Of a stretch of 64,000 bases of DNA, positions 44,398 through 52,612 are shown in pieces; the stretch's first letter is position 1, and each line of letters starts with the position of its first letter. Source of the DNA: Legionella quinlivanii (GTDB lineage Bacteria > Pseudomonadota > Gammaproteobacteria > Legionellales > Legionellaceae); NCBI RefSeq assembly GCF_900461555.1, contig NZ_UGOX01000001.1:2369501-2433500 (forward strand), written 5' to 3'. A program made the position numbers and the translations under genes. The notes beneath the pieces were generated by a model. It ran no database searches. It saw nothing but the letters and a program-made list of their open reading frames with translations, and was not told the origin of the DNA.

Positions 44398-45630
44398 ATG
44401 CCTGATTTATCCTGTTTTTTTTCGCTGCAGGGGTTGGTTTATACCAACCTGTTGCAGTTGCTGTTTCTCTTTCTGTTGATTGCACAACGAGGAAAGTTAC
44501 AGAGAAGCGTCTCTTTGGAAATGAGCCAGTTAAGAGAGCTGTTTATAGAGCAAGTTCATGAGTTGGAAATGGTGATCAGTGAAAACGCTTCAAACAGCCA
44601 GCAACGCCTTTATGAGCTGATCATCCAAAACCAGTTAAGCGCTCAGGAGCTGATTACTAAAAATATACAACAGCAAATGACGGATATCAGAGAGCAAATC
44701 AATTTCAGTTTCAGGCAGCACGCTAATGGGCTCACCTCTCATCTTCATTCCTTGACAGAGGAAATCCGCAATCACCTGCAACAACTTACTCAACAAGTCA
44801 ATCATAAGCTGGCAGAGGGCTTTGAAAAAACCTCCAGCACCTTTACGGATGTAGTCAGGCGCCTGACCATTATCGATGAAGCACAGAAAAAAATAACTGA
44901 GCTGTCCACTCATGTCGTCAGCCTTCAGGATGTACTGCAGGATAAACGCTCAAGAGGCGCCTTTGGCGAAGTCCAGTTAAATGTCTTAATTGCCAATATG
45001 CTTCCCTCCACCCACTATCAAATGCAATACACCTTAAGTAATCAAAAACGTGCTGATTGTATACTTTTTCTCCCCGAACCCACTGGACAGGTGGTCATCG
45101 ATGCCAAATTTCCGCTGGAAACCTATCAAAAACTGATTAACAGCAACTGCTCATTGGCAGATAAAAAAATACTGCAGCAGCAATTTCGTCAGGATGTCAG
45201 CAAACATATTAAAGATATTGCCGAAAAGTACATTATTTCAGGTGAAACCAGCGATGGTGCGATGATGTTTATACCGGCTGAAGCTATTTTCGCTGAAATT
45301 CATGCCAATTACCCGGAGGTGGTTGCCTTATCACAACGACTCAAAGTGTGGCTGGTTTCCCCCTCTACACTGATGGCCGTTTTGACTACGGCGAAGGCGG
45401 TACTTAAAGATGACGCCACTCGCAAACAGGTTCATATCATTCAGAAACATTTACATGCTCTGGCTGATGACTTCCAGCGCTTTGAAAAACGGATGGATAA
45501 ATTGTCGAAGCATATCGATCAGGCGCATCAGGATGTCGACGAAGTCTCTACTTCAGCCAGAAAAATCACCCAGCGCTTCCAGCGCATTGAATCGGTAGAT
45601 TTGCTGATCACCGAGGACTCAAAGGAATAA
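44398..45630 (+). CDS. rmuC: RmuC-family DNA recombination protein
   Basis: RmuC limits inversions at short inverted repeats and has a predicted nuclease-like core. The 410-residue protein from ATG 44398 has an N-terminal membrane segment (LLQLLFLFLLIAQRGK), a long coiled coil (about 50-180), and the RmuC core: SRGAFGEVQLNVLIANMLP, QVVIDAKFPLETYQKL, MMFIPAEAIFAEIHANYPEV and WLVSPSTLMAVLTTAKAVLK. The ribosome site is weak, suggesting coupling to the preceding gene. Confidence 0.93.
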   Translation: MPDLSCFFSLQGLVYTNLLQLLFLFLLIAQRGKLQRSVSLEMSQLRELFIEQVHELEMVISENASNSQQRLYELIIQNQLSAQELITKNIQQQMTDIREQINFSFRQHANGLTSHLHSLTEEIRNHLQQLTQQVNHKLAEGFEKTSSTFTDVVRRLTIIDEAQKKITELSTHVVSLQDVLQDKRSRGAFGEVQLNVLIANMLPSTHYQMQYTLSNQKRADCILFLPEPTGQVVIDAKFPLETYQKLINSNCSLADKKILQQQFRQDVSKHIKDIAEKYIISGETSDGAMMFIPAEAIFAEIHANYPEVVALSQRLKVWLVSPSTLMAVLTTAKAVLKDDATRKQVHIIQKHLHALADDFQRFEKRMDKLSKHIDQAHQDVDEVSTSARKITQRFQRIESVDLLITEDSKE

Positions 45631-45706
45631 ACGATTGAGTCCAAAGAACTTCTTTTCAAACCCGCAATTTGATATGCTGACTTAATCAGCTCTGAGGGAA
45701 CTACTC

Positions 45707-46075
45707 ATGTATAATGTTTCGCGTCTCGTCCTGTTTACATTTCTATTATTCAGTCTGTCCCTGGCACATGCCGGACGCTGTTTAGGAAACACTTCCACAG
45801 CCTGCCCGACTTGCTGTGATCAGTGCTGTGGCAATATGGGCGGTATTTCATACTGCGACTCATCGGCAGGACGCTTCGTATGTAACAACGGTTACTACTC
45901 CGCCTGTTATTGTACCCGGCATGCGATTATGGATCTGCAGAAAATCCAGGGTTGCTGCCTTTGGCAGGGGGGCGTTTTAAAAGTCGACGACATCACTGGT
46001 GCAGTAATTTGCAATAGCGGCCAGGTTTCAGAATCATGCAGCCTAGATATTACTCAGAATATAGTAACCTGGTAA
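45707..46075 (+). CDS. Cys-rich exported protein of unknown function
   Basis: The 122-residue product has a signal peptide ending SLAHA. The mature region carries about 17 cysteines in clusters (CPTCCDQCCG, CDSSAGRFVC, YSACYC, GCCLWQGG, CNSG, ESCSL). This suggests a disulfide-knotted secreted protein. Similar Legionella proteins have been annotated as notch-like, which is a low-value label recalled from memory. TGAGGGA precedes the ATG by about nine bases. It is monocistronic and followed by a hairpin. Confidence 0.75.
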   Translation: MYNVSRLVLFTFLLFSLSLAHAGRCLGNTSTACPTCCDQCCGNMGGISYCDSSAGRFVCNNGYYSACYCTRHAIMDLQKIQGCCLWQGGVLKVDDITGAVICNSGQVSESCSLDITQNIVTW

Positions 46076-46097
46076 TCCAGTTCTAATTTACAGAGCT

Positions 46098-46120
46098 TGC
46101 TCGGTGCTTATACCCGAGCA
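46098..46120 (+). terminator. Hairpin after the Cys-rich gene
   Basis: TGCTCGG and CCGAGCA form a perfect 7-bp stem with a 9-base loop. No T run follows, so it is a weak terminator candidate. Confidence 0.4.
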
Positions 46121-46198
46121 TCCTGTCATAAAAAGAATCTATTACTGGACAACTTTCCTTGCAACAATCATAATTAAGGTTTTGCTCAGCAAAAATCA

Positions 46199-47293
46199 AT
46201 GACGACACCTCTGATAGAAATTAAAAACGTTTTTAAATCCTATGGCCAGAATGAAATTCTGACCGATATTTCCCTATCTGTCCTTGATGGCGAATTTTTA
46301 ACATTACTCGGCCCCTCGGGTTGCGGAAAGACGACGCTGCTTCGTCTGATTTCCGGTTTTGAACAGCCGACGAAGGGGGAAATTTATATTAACGGGATCT
46401 GCGTAAATAATTTGCCTCCCCAAAAACGCGATGTGCATACAGTATTCCAAAGCTATGCCTTATTTCCTCATCTGACTGTATTTGAAAATGTGGCTTTTGC
46501 CCTGCGCTGCCGCAAAATCAAAGAAGAAGAGATTCGAGAGCGGGTATTGGACGCCTTACGGCTTGTGCAGCTGGAACCCTTCGCCGAGCGTAATATCAAG
46601 CAGTTGAGCGGAGGCCAGCAACAGCGGGTTGCCATTGCCAGAGCAATAATTAACCGCCCGCAGGTTTTGCTGCTTGACGAGCCGCTAAGCTCACTGGATT
46701 ATCGTCTGAGAAAGGCCATGCAATCAGAATTAAAGCAGCTGCAGCAAAAATTAAATATGACCTTCATTTTTGTCACCCATGATCAGGAAGAAGCATTATC
46801 AATGTCTGATCGAATCGTCATTTTTAATCACGGCCAGATTGAGCAGATTGGCACTCCGCGTGAAGTCTATGAAACCCCTGTAAATTTGCACGTGGCCAGC
46901 TTTATCGGCGAAGCCAATATCTTTCAGACCACAATTAAGGAAGTCAGAGAACAGGATCTGACAGTTGAGATTGAGGGAGTGGAGCTCACCTGCAAAAACA
47001 CCTCCAACTTCAAACCTGGAGAGAAAGTTCACCTGATTGTACGGCCTGAAGATATCCGTGTGTGGGATTTGCACGAAGTAAAAGACAGCCACGATATGCT
47101 TCCAGGACAAATTAATGAAATTGTTTATAAAGGTTCGACCGTTGATTTAAAAGTCAGCCTTGACTCAGGAAAAATAATTAATGCCTCTGAGTTTTTTGAT
47201 GAGGATGACGATAAGCTGGAATACAGTGCAAATGAAACAGTCTGGGTAGAATGGTTATCAGGATGGGAGGTGCTTTTACGCGATGAAAGCTAA
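46199..47293 (+). CDS. potA: Spermidine/putrescine ABC transporter ATPase
   Basis: PotA powers polyamine import. The 364-residue protein shows Walker A LLGPSGCGKTTLLRL, Q-loop FQSYALFPHLT, signature LSGGQQQRVAIARA, Walker B LLLDEPLSSLD and the switch FVTHDQEE. A C-terminal TOBE-type regulatory domain follows (EKVHLIVRPEDIRV). It overlaps potB by 11 bases. Together with potB, potC and potD it forms a complete operon. Confidence 0.95.
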   Translation: MTTPLIEIKNVFKSYGQNEILTDISLSVLDGEFLTLLGPSGCGKTTLLRLISGFEQPTKGEIYINGICVNNLPPQKRDVHTVFQSYALFPHLTVFENVAFALRCRKIKEEEIRERVLDALRLVQLEPFAERNIKQLSGGQQQRVAIARAIINRPQVLLLDEPLSSLDYRLRKAMQSELKQLQQKLNMTFIFVTHDQEEALSMSDRIVIFNHGQIEQIGTPREVYETPVNLHVASFIGEANIFQTTIKEVREQDLTVEIEGVELTCKNTSNFKPGEKVHLIVRPEDIRVWDLHEVKDSHDMLPGQINEIVYKGSTVDLKVSLDSGKIINASEFFDEDDDKLEYSANETVWVEWLSGWEVLLRDES

Positions 47294-48107
47294 GGCATTC
47301 TCACTTTATTTTCTATACAGCTGGCTGATTATCTTCAGTTTCCTGCCGCTTTGCTTTGTGCTGATAACCAGTTTTCTCTCCAGGGATCCCGTAAATCTGA
47401 TGGCCCTTCCCTTTACGCTTGAAAATTATTCAGCTCTGTTAAACTGGGTATTTACAAAAATCTTCTTTCGCTCATTGCTGATTGCAGCGATTACAACTTT
47501 CCTATGTCTCTTAATCGCCTATCCATTTAGCTATCTCCTAGTGAAATCCCGGCATCAGTCTATTTTGATTCTCTTAATTATCATACCCTTTTGGACCAGC
47601 TCTCTGGTACGGACCTATTCGCTCATCGCTATGCTGAAATATAAAGGCATTATCAACGCTGTACTTTTAAAGCTTCATATCATTCATGAACCTTTATCGC
47701 TGCTTTACTCCAATTTTGCGGTCATTATCGGTCTTGTTTATAATCTTTTTCCCTTTATGGTATTGCCGATTTTTAATAATATGGAACGTTTTGATTTTCG
47801 CTTAATTGAGGCGGCCAGAGATTTGGGCGCAAGCAAATGGGCAATATTCAACCGCGTTTTTCTACCCAACACAGCTCCGGGTATCACCGCCGGCTCTCTT
47901 TTGGTCATGCTTCCGGCAATGACACTGTTTTATATTCCTAACGTATTGGGAGGAGCACGTTCCATTCTTCTTGGTAATTTAATTCAGAATCAACTCTTAG
48001 TGCTTGAGAATTGGCCGCAGGGCTCGGCGACCAGTATTGTGCTTACTTTACTATTGCTTCTAATTCTCATGTTTTATCGACGTCAAAGTAGCGAGGTGAG
48101 CGCATGA
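47283..48107 (+). CDS. potB: Spermidine/putrescine ABC transporter permease PotB
   Basis: The 274-residue membrane protein has six hydrophobic spans. The EAA loop LIEAARDLGASKWAIFNRVF is the PotB/MetI type. FWTSSLVRTYSLIAML and MLPAMTLFYIPNVLGGAR are PotB family features. It overlaps potA by 11 and potC by four bases. Confidence 0.94.
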   Translation: MKAKAFSLYFLYSWLIIFSFLPLCFVLITSFLSRDPVNLMALPFTLENYSALLNWVFTKIFFRSLLIAAITTFLCLLIAYPFSYLLVKSRHQSILILLIIIPFWTSSLVRTYSLIAMLKYKGIINAVLLKLHIIHEPLSLLYSNFAVIIGLVYNLFPFMVLPIFNNMERFDFRLIEAARDLGASKWAIFNRVFLPNTAPGITAGSLLVMLPAMTLFYIPNVLGGARSILLGNLIQNQLLVLENWPQGSATSIVLTLLLLLILMFYRRQSSEVSA

Positions 48108-48871
48108 AACAGCTCGCCCAGCGTTTTTTCCTTTTCTTTGTTTATACACTTTTATATTTACCTATTCTTATCCTGGTGCTTTATTCTGTTAATAATGCCA
48201 AGTTTTCCCTGCAATGGCATGGTTTTTCAATAAAATGGTACACTGAACTTTTCCATGATCGCGGATTGTGGGCTGCATTTAGCAACTCATTAATATTGGG
48301 AGTCAGTTCGGCATTAATCGCTACCGTTATTGGTTTATTAACTGCCGTCCACCTCTTTCTCTTCAAAACCAGACATCGACAAGTTCTGGCTGTGATGCTT
48401 TTATTGCTGGTGATTATTCCCGATTTGGTACTGGGCGTTTCATTATTGATATTCTTTAATATCACCGGATTACCCCTGGGATTTTTTAGTCTGTTGATTG
48501 CACACATCACTTTTTGCCTGCCTTTTGTTATTTTAACCATTAATGCACGCATCAATACCCTCAACCCGAATATCTATTTCAGTGCGCTGGACTTAGGCGC
48601 CAGCCGTTTTACCGCATTAAGAAAAATCTTGCTCCCCCTGCTTTGGCCTGCTGTCCTTAGCGCCTTTCTGCTTTGCTTTACCCTGTCTCTTGATGATGTG
48701 ATTATCAGTTATTTTGTCGCCGGGCCTGATTTCAATATTCTTCCCTTAACCATCTATTCGCTGGTACGCGCAGGGGTTACTCCTGAGCTCAATGCACTCT
48801 GTTCTATCACCTTTGGCTTCTCAATGATTCTGGTTATCATTTCCCATTTATTATCCAGGCGTTCACTATGA
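48104..48871 (+). CDS. potC: Spermidine/putrescine ABC transporter permease PotC
   Basis: The 255-residue membrane protein has six spans and the EAA loop ALDLGASRFTALRKILLP. FSIKWYTELFHDRGLWAAF near the N-terminus and LDDVIISYFVAGPDFNILPL near the C-terminus are PotC hallmarks. Four-base overlaps on both sides show coupling with potB and potD. Confidence 0.94.
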   Translation: MKQLAQRFFLFFVYTLLYLPILILVLYSVNNAKFSLQWHGFSIKWYTELFHDRGLWAAFSNSLILGVSSALIATVIGLLTAVHLFLFKTRHRQVLAVMLLLLVIIPDLVLGVSLLIFFNITGLPLGFFSLLIAHITFCLPFVILTINARINTLNPNIYFSALDLGASRFTALRKILLPLLWPAVLSAFLLCFTLSLDDVIISYFVAGPDFNILPLTIYSLVRAGVTPELNALCSITFGFSMILVIISHLLSRRSL

Positions 48872-49893
48872 AAAAGCTGATGCTTATATTCTGGTTTGTA
48901 TTCTATTCAGTAACCGGGTTTTCTGCTGTAGTGAATGTCTATGTCTGGGGCGGCGAAATTCCCAAATCTGTTATTCAGCAATTTGAAAGTGAAACAGGGA
49001 TTAAGGTGAATTTTTCCACCTATGACAGCAATGAAACCATGTATGCCAAACTAAAGGCAAGCAGCAGAACAATTTATGATGTCATTCTACCTTCCGGCTA
49101 TTTTGTTGAACGAATGAAAAAACAGAATATGCTTCATCCTATCGATCCGCAAAAATTACCTAATCTTAAAAATCTTGATCCTGTTTTTACCAATAATGCC
49201 TTTGATCCGGGTAATCAATTCAGCGTCCCCATGATTTGGGGATTAACCGGTATTTTTTACAATCAGACCAAAATAAAAAATCCCCCCTTAAGCTGGGCAG
49301 AACTTTGGGAGAGACAGTGGAAAAACCAGTTAATGCTTCTTGATGATTCCCGGGAAGTATTTGCTATTGCCCTGATGAGTCTGGGCTTTGATCCCAATGA
49401 TACGGATGTAAAGCATATTCAGCTAGCTTATGAACATCTTTTGAAGCTGGTTCCCAATATCAAACTCTTTGCCAGCGACAGTATTCAGGCCATAATGATT
49501 GATGAAGATGCCTCGCTTGGAAGCGCCTGGAATGGCGATGCTTTTAAGGCGCAGGCGGAAAATACAAACATCCGTTTTAACTTTCCCCGAGATGGTTTTG
49601 TGATTTGGGTGGACTGTCTCGCAATGCCGCTCAATCCACCGCATCCCGAAGAAGCCTATGCCTTCATCAACTTCATTTTACGCCCTGACGTTGCCAGTCA
49701 GATTGCACTCAAAGAAGGACATGCAATCACCAATTTATCAGGACGAAAATTACTGCCTCCCTCACTTCAGGAAAGCAAACTGATTTATCCCTCTGCGGAT
49801 GTTTTGAAGCAAGGACATTTTCAAAGAGATGTGGGAGAAGATACTTTGTTAATATATAACCAGTATTGGGAACAGCTTAAACTGGCGTTTTAG
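48868..49893 (+). CDS. potD: Polyamine-binding periplasmic protein PotD
   Basis: PotD captures polyamine in the periplasm. The 341-residue protein has a signal peptide ending VTGFSA, then VNVYVWGGEIPKSVIQQFES. Further features are YDVILPSGYFVERM, VPMIWGLTGIFYN and the acidic/aromatic pocket segments SAWNGDAF and FVIWVDCLAMP. Whether it prefers spermidine or putrescine cannot be told here. An intrinsic terminator follows the gene. Confidence 0.93.
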   Translation: MKKLMLIFWFVFYSVTGFSAVVNVYVWGGEIPKSVIQQFESETGIKVNFSTYDSNETMYAKLKASSRTIYDVILPSGYFVERMKKQNMLHPIDPQKLPNLKNLDPVFTNNAFDPGNQFSVPMIWGLTGIFYNQTKIKNPPLSWAELWERQWKNQLMLLDDSREVFAIALMSLGFDPNDTDVKHIQLAYEHLLKLVPNIKLFASDSIQAIMIDEDASLGSAWNGDAFKAQAENTNIRFNFPRDGFVIWVDCLAMPLNPPHPEEAYAFINFILRPDVASQIALKEGHAITNLSGRKLLPPSLQESKLIYPSADVLKQGHFQRDVGEDTLLIYNQYWEQLKLAF

Positions 49894-49933
49894 TAACAGG
49901 CTGGAAGATGGGTTAAATCAACCCTCTCCCTGG

Positions 49934-49965
49934 CCCTCTCCCAGCTTGGGAGAGGGGATTTTTTT
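49934..49965 (+). terminator. Intrinsic terminator of potABCD
   Basis: CCCTCTCCC and GGGAGAGGG form a perfect 9-bp stem with loop agctt, followed by GATTTTTTT. It lies 41 bases after the potD stop. Confidence 0.9.
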
Positions 49966-49984
49966 CTTAAACCCCACCTTAAAG

Positions 49985-50020
49985 CCCTCTCGCCTCTTTG
50001 GGAGAGAGCTAGAGAGAGGG
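49985..50020. repeat. Second CCCTCTC/GAGAGGG hairpin
   Basis: CCCTCTC (49985-49991) pairs with GAGAGGG (50014-50020); the loop contains GGGAGAGAGC. It is next to the pot terminator and just beyond the glycosyltransferase stop, so it may end that leftward gene. It is related to the hairpin at 35584. Confidence 0.55.
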
Positions 50021-50040
50021 GTTAAGAAACACCCTGCCTC

Positions 50041-50817
50041 TCACTCCGTATTCTTACTTTCCGGTAACTTATGCAATTGCCTGTCGGGATAAATCTGCTT
50101 CACCCCTCTGTAGAAGGTCCCCTGAGCGCTGAAAACTGCCATAAGGACACCAGCCTTACCATCCAATATCCCGCGCTGCAAAATCAGACAGCGGAAAAAC
50201 ATCCAGCCGGTACTCAACATTACCGACAGGAACGAAGGAGCTTTACCTTGTTTAATGCGAACTCGTGCGCTGTAAGACGAATAACGATTAATTTTAGCAA
50301 GGGCGTGCGTCACATCGAGAAAGGAATGATGCATAATGGGGTTAGATATCTTACCTACAACACGATTATCGGGAAGAATGATTTTCTCATGAACTATATC
50401 ATCACTGTATCGAGCTCCGTCTCGCTGGAACAAACGAATATGACGCTTGGGGCTGGCAGAATAGCGTAATACTTTTCCATAAAAATTCATGCGAATAGGA
50501 ACCCGGAAAGCCTGGGCTTTTCCCGACTGCATGGCAGACTCGATCTCTGATTTTAAATCGTCGCTCACCGACTCATCCGCATCCAGATTTAATACCCAAT
50601 CCCCTGAGGCCAGTGCCAGAGCACGCTGCTTCTGAATACCATAGCCCTGCCAATCATCGCTAATATACACATGCTCTGTGTATTCCTGAGCAATGGAAAC
50701 CGTTTTATCGGTACTCCCGGAATCCAGTACAATAATCTCATCAGCCCAATCAATCGAGTCCAAGCATCTTTTTATATTCGCTTCTTCATTTTTGGTAATA
50801 ATAATAACACTGAGCAT
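50041..50817 (-). CDS. Family 2 glycosyltransferase (WaaE/KdtX-like)
   Basis: The 258-residue protein begins LSVIIITKNEEANIKRCLDS with the GT2 nucleotide-binding strand, followed by DEIIVLDSGSTDKT and the metal site in LNLDADESVSDDL. YGIQKQRALALASGDWVLNL and the C-terminal GKAGVLMAVFSAQGTF match the WaaE branch, which adds a sugar to the lipopolysaccharide core. The acceptor is not known. It is alone, convergent with potABCD. Confidence 0.88.
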   Translation of the reverse strand: MLSVIIITKNEEANIKRCLDSIDWADEIIVLDSGSTDKTVSIAQEYTEHVYISDDWQGYGIQKQRALALASGDWVLNLDADESVSDDLKSEIESAMQSGKAQAFRVPIRMNFYGKVLRYSASPKRHIRLFQRDGARYSDDIVHEKIILPDNRVVGKISNPIMHHSFLDVTHALAKINRYSSYSARVRIKQGKAPSFLSVMLSTGWMFFRCLILQRGILDGKAGVLMAVFSAQGTFYRGVKQIYPDRQLHKLPESKNTE

Positions 50818-50947
50818 TAAATCGACCCGACAGTTAACCTGGGCTTATTTTAACGAGAATGCCTGAGCTTGTAACTAAGAAGAGATATTTTAAGAAGAAA
50901 ATTAAAATATAGAACCTATCGGACTCATATCCTGATATCAGACAAAA

Positions 50948-51139
50948 TTATTCGTCATGGCATTTACGAAAGTTTCTAATGATTTCATTGGTGGAGTTAT
51001 TAACAATATGTCCGTGATAATCACCTGTCTTGCCTTGCACCTGGGTTAACATCCAAATGAATAGTTGCTCAAGATCATCGCTTGTATTATTTTGAACTTC
51101 CTGTGCTCCTACGTAAATTTTAGCCGTATATATAAACAT
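50948..51139 (-). CDS. Small cytosolic protein of unknown function (63 residues)
   Basis: The short frame MFIYTAKIYVGAQEVQNNTS to NFRKCHDE has GGGGA eight bases upstream of its ATG and protein-like composition. It has no signal peptide or membrane span. It looks like the small conserved Legionella proteins annotated hypothetical, but this is not verified. It stands alone between the glycosyltransferase and an outer-membrane protein. Confidence 0.55.
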   Translation of the reverse strand: MFIYTAKIYVGAQEVQNNTSDDLEQLFIWMLTQVQGKTGDYHGHIVNNSTNEIIRNFRKCHDE

Positions 51140-51390
51140 AACAATTCCCCATTAACAATAATGAGCAGCAATAGACACAATGAAGTTCACGCGATGTAAA
51201 ACCTTTCGGTTTACTACGGGAATTGCAAAGCAGATCTTACATCCTGATAAATTAAGTATGGCACAGTTTTGAAAATCACAAGCTGTTGTACCAGTTTTGC
51301 AGCATTTATTTTTTGCCTCTTTCCCAGGTCGGCAAAAGAGCATAATATAGCAGATTGTCTATTTAAACCTTAACCTGGATCAGGAGTAAA

Positions 51391-52332
51391 ATGAAAAGGA
51401 TTTGTATTGCGGGTTTATTATTACTGTTAAATATCTCTACAGCACTTGCCTATGATGAACCTTATGTCAATCTGGGATTTACAAGCTTCTTCGATGGCGG
51501 GCCTCCTGCTGGACCAGGGGTGTATTTTCAGGATTATTTCCAATATTTCACTACCGATCAGCTAAAAGATAAGAATGGCGATCGTCTGCCTCTTCCAAAA
51601 ACAGATGTCGATGTCACCGTCAATATTACACAATTGATTTATCTCTCGAAAATTAAAATTCTTGGCGCCAGTCTGGGTATGTCCGCCCTGCTTCCCTGGG
51701 TGGTCAACAGCAGTGTGGATGATGGTTTGGACAACACAGCCATATATGGCCAAGTGGGGCAAGGGGATTTATTTATAGGTCCTGCCCTGCAATTTGACCC
51801 GGTCATGCGAAAAGACGGTCAAGGCCCCCTATGGGTCCATCGTCTGGATCTGGATATTGTCGTACCCACTGGTGAGTATAACCGCAATTATGCAATTAAC
51901 CCGGGGAGCAATTTCTGGTCAATTAACCCTTACTGGGCAGGAACATTTTGGTTTACTCCCAAAATAGCCGCTTCATTTCGTCTCCATTATTTATGGAACG
52001 CTAAAAATCATGACCCCAATGTTGCCTTTGGCCCCTACGCAAGAACCACACAAGCGGGACAGGCAGTTTACGCCAATTTTGCTGGCAGCTATCAGTTTAC
52101 AGACAAGTTTTTTGCAGGTATCAATGGTTATTGGTTCAATCAGTTCACCGATACCAAAGTAAATGGTGCGGACGTTCAAGGCAGGCGTGAGAAGCTCTGG
52201 TCAATTGGACCCGGGTTATTATATAACATTACAAAAAACCATTTTCTCTTCCTTAACTATTATGCAGAACAGGACGCAAGGAACAGAGCACAGGCTAAAG
52301 TTGCCGTAGCCCGGTTTGTGATTCATTTTTAA
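51391..52332 (+). CDS. Outer-membrane beta-barrel, phenol-degradation (MetA)-like transporter
   Basis: The 313-residue protein has a signal peptide ending STALA. The mature part is amphipathic beta-strand rich with alternating aromatics and ends in RFVIHF, a terminal aromatic typical of outer-membrane proteins. YVNLGFTSFFDGGPPAGPGV and LDIVVPTGEYNRNYAINPGS resemble the MetA-pathway phenol degradation family (also called transporter or SphA-like). GGAG precedes the ATG. The substrate is unknown. Confidence 0.75.
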   Translation: MKRICIAGLLLLLNISTALAYDEPYVNLGFTSFFDGGPPAGPGVYFQDYFQYFTTDQLKDKNGDRLPLPKTDVDVTVNITQLIYLSKIKILGASLGMSALLPWVVNSSVDDGLDNTAIYGQVGQGDLFIGPALQFDPVMRKDGQGPLWVHRLDLDIVVPTGEYNRNYAINPGSNFWSINPYWAGTFWFTPKIAASFRLHYLWNAKNHDPNVAFGPYARTTQAGQAVYANFAGSYQFTDKFFAGINGYWFNQFTDTKVNGADVQGRREKLWSIGPGLLYNITKNHFLFLNYYAEQDARNRAQAKVAVARFVIHF

Positions 52333-52376
52333 CGTATTGAATTATCATCTAATTCCTCCCCCACGTACCCTAAGAG

Positions 52377-52488
52377 CCTACGTACCCCGCTTTATGCGGG
52401 GCATCCATAAAAATGGTAGTGAGTTTTAAAATGCTTTAGTCAATCAGACACATTGCCTGGATACCCCGCATAAAGCGGGGTACGTAGG
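52377..52488. repeat. REP doublet (REPIN-like), copy 3
   Basis: This 112-base palindrome runs from CCTACGTACC to GGTACGTAGG with the hairpins CCCCGC-tttat-GCGGGG and CCCCGC-ataaa-GCGGGG. The inner spacer (AATGGTAGTGAGTTTTAAAA and onward) matches copies 1 and 2. It is the uninterrupted form of the IS-hit copy. Confidence 0.9.
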
Positions 52489-52545
52489 CTCTAATAGGAT
52501 GGTTAAATTTTGTGACCACCTCTCAGGGACAAGCCGGGGACGTAG
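52489..52545. repeat. Inverted copy of the unit at 21914
   Basis: TCTAATAGGATGGTTAAATT then TGTGACCACCTCTCAGGGAC and CGTAG is the reverse complement of 21914-21970 with a few changes. In both places it abuts a REP doublet, so the two travel as one composite block. Confidence 0.8.
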
Positions 52546-52554
52546 AGCTAATTG

Positions 52555-52588
52555 CAGACTGAGTTGTCAGAGGTGTGTAGATATACCT
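52555..52588. repeat. Inverted copy of the segment at about 14671
   Basis: CAGACTGAGTTGTCAGAGGT and TATACCT are the reverse complement of the segment after the degenerate REP at 14652. It shows that the repeat blocks are modular. Confidence 0.6.
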
Positions 52589-52612
52589 ATTGAACAACTC
52601 GCAGCACGCAGG

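Noticed and set aside
51152-51343. 63-residue minus-strand frame before the outer-membrane barrel gene
   Set aside because: No ribosome site or recognisable feature; it covers the region that should contain the promoter of the barrel gene.
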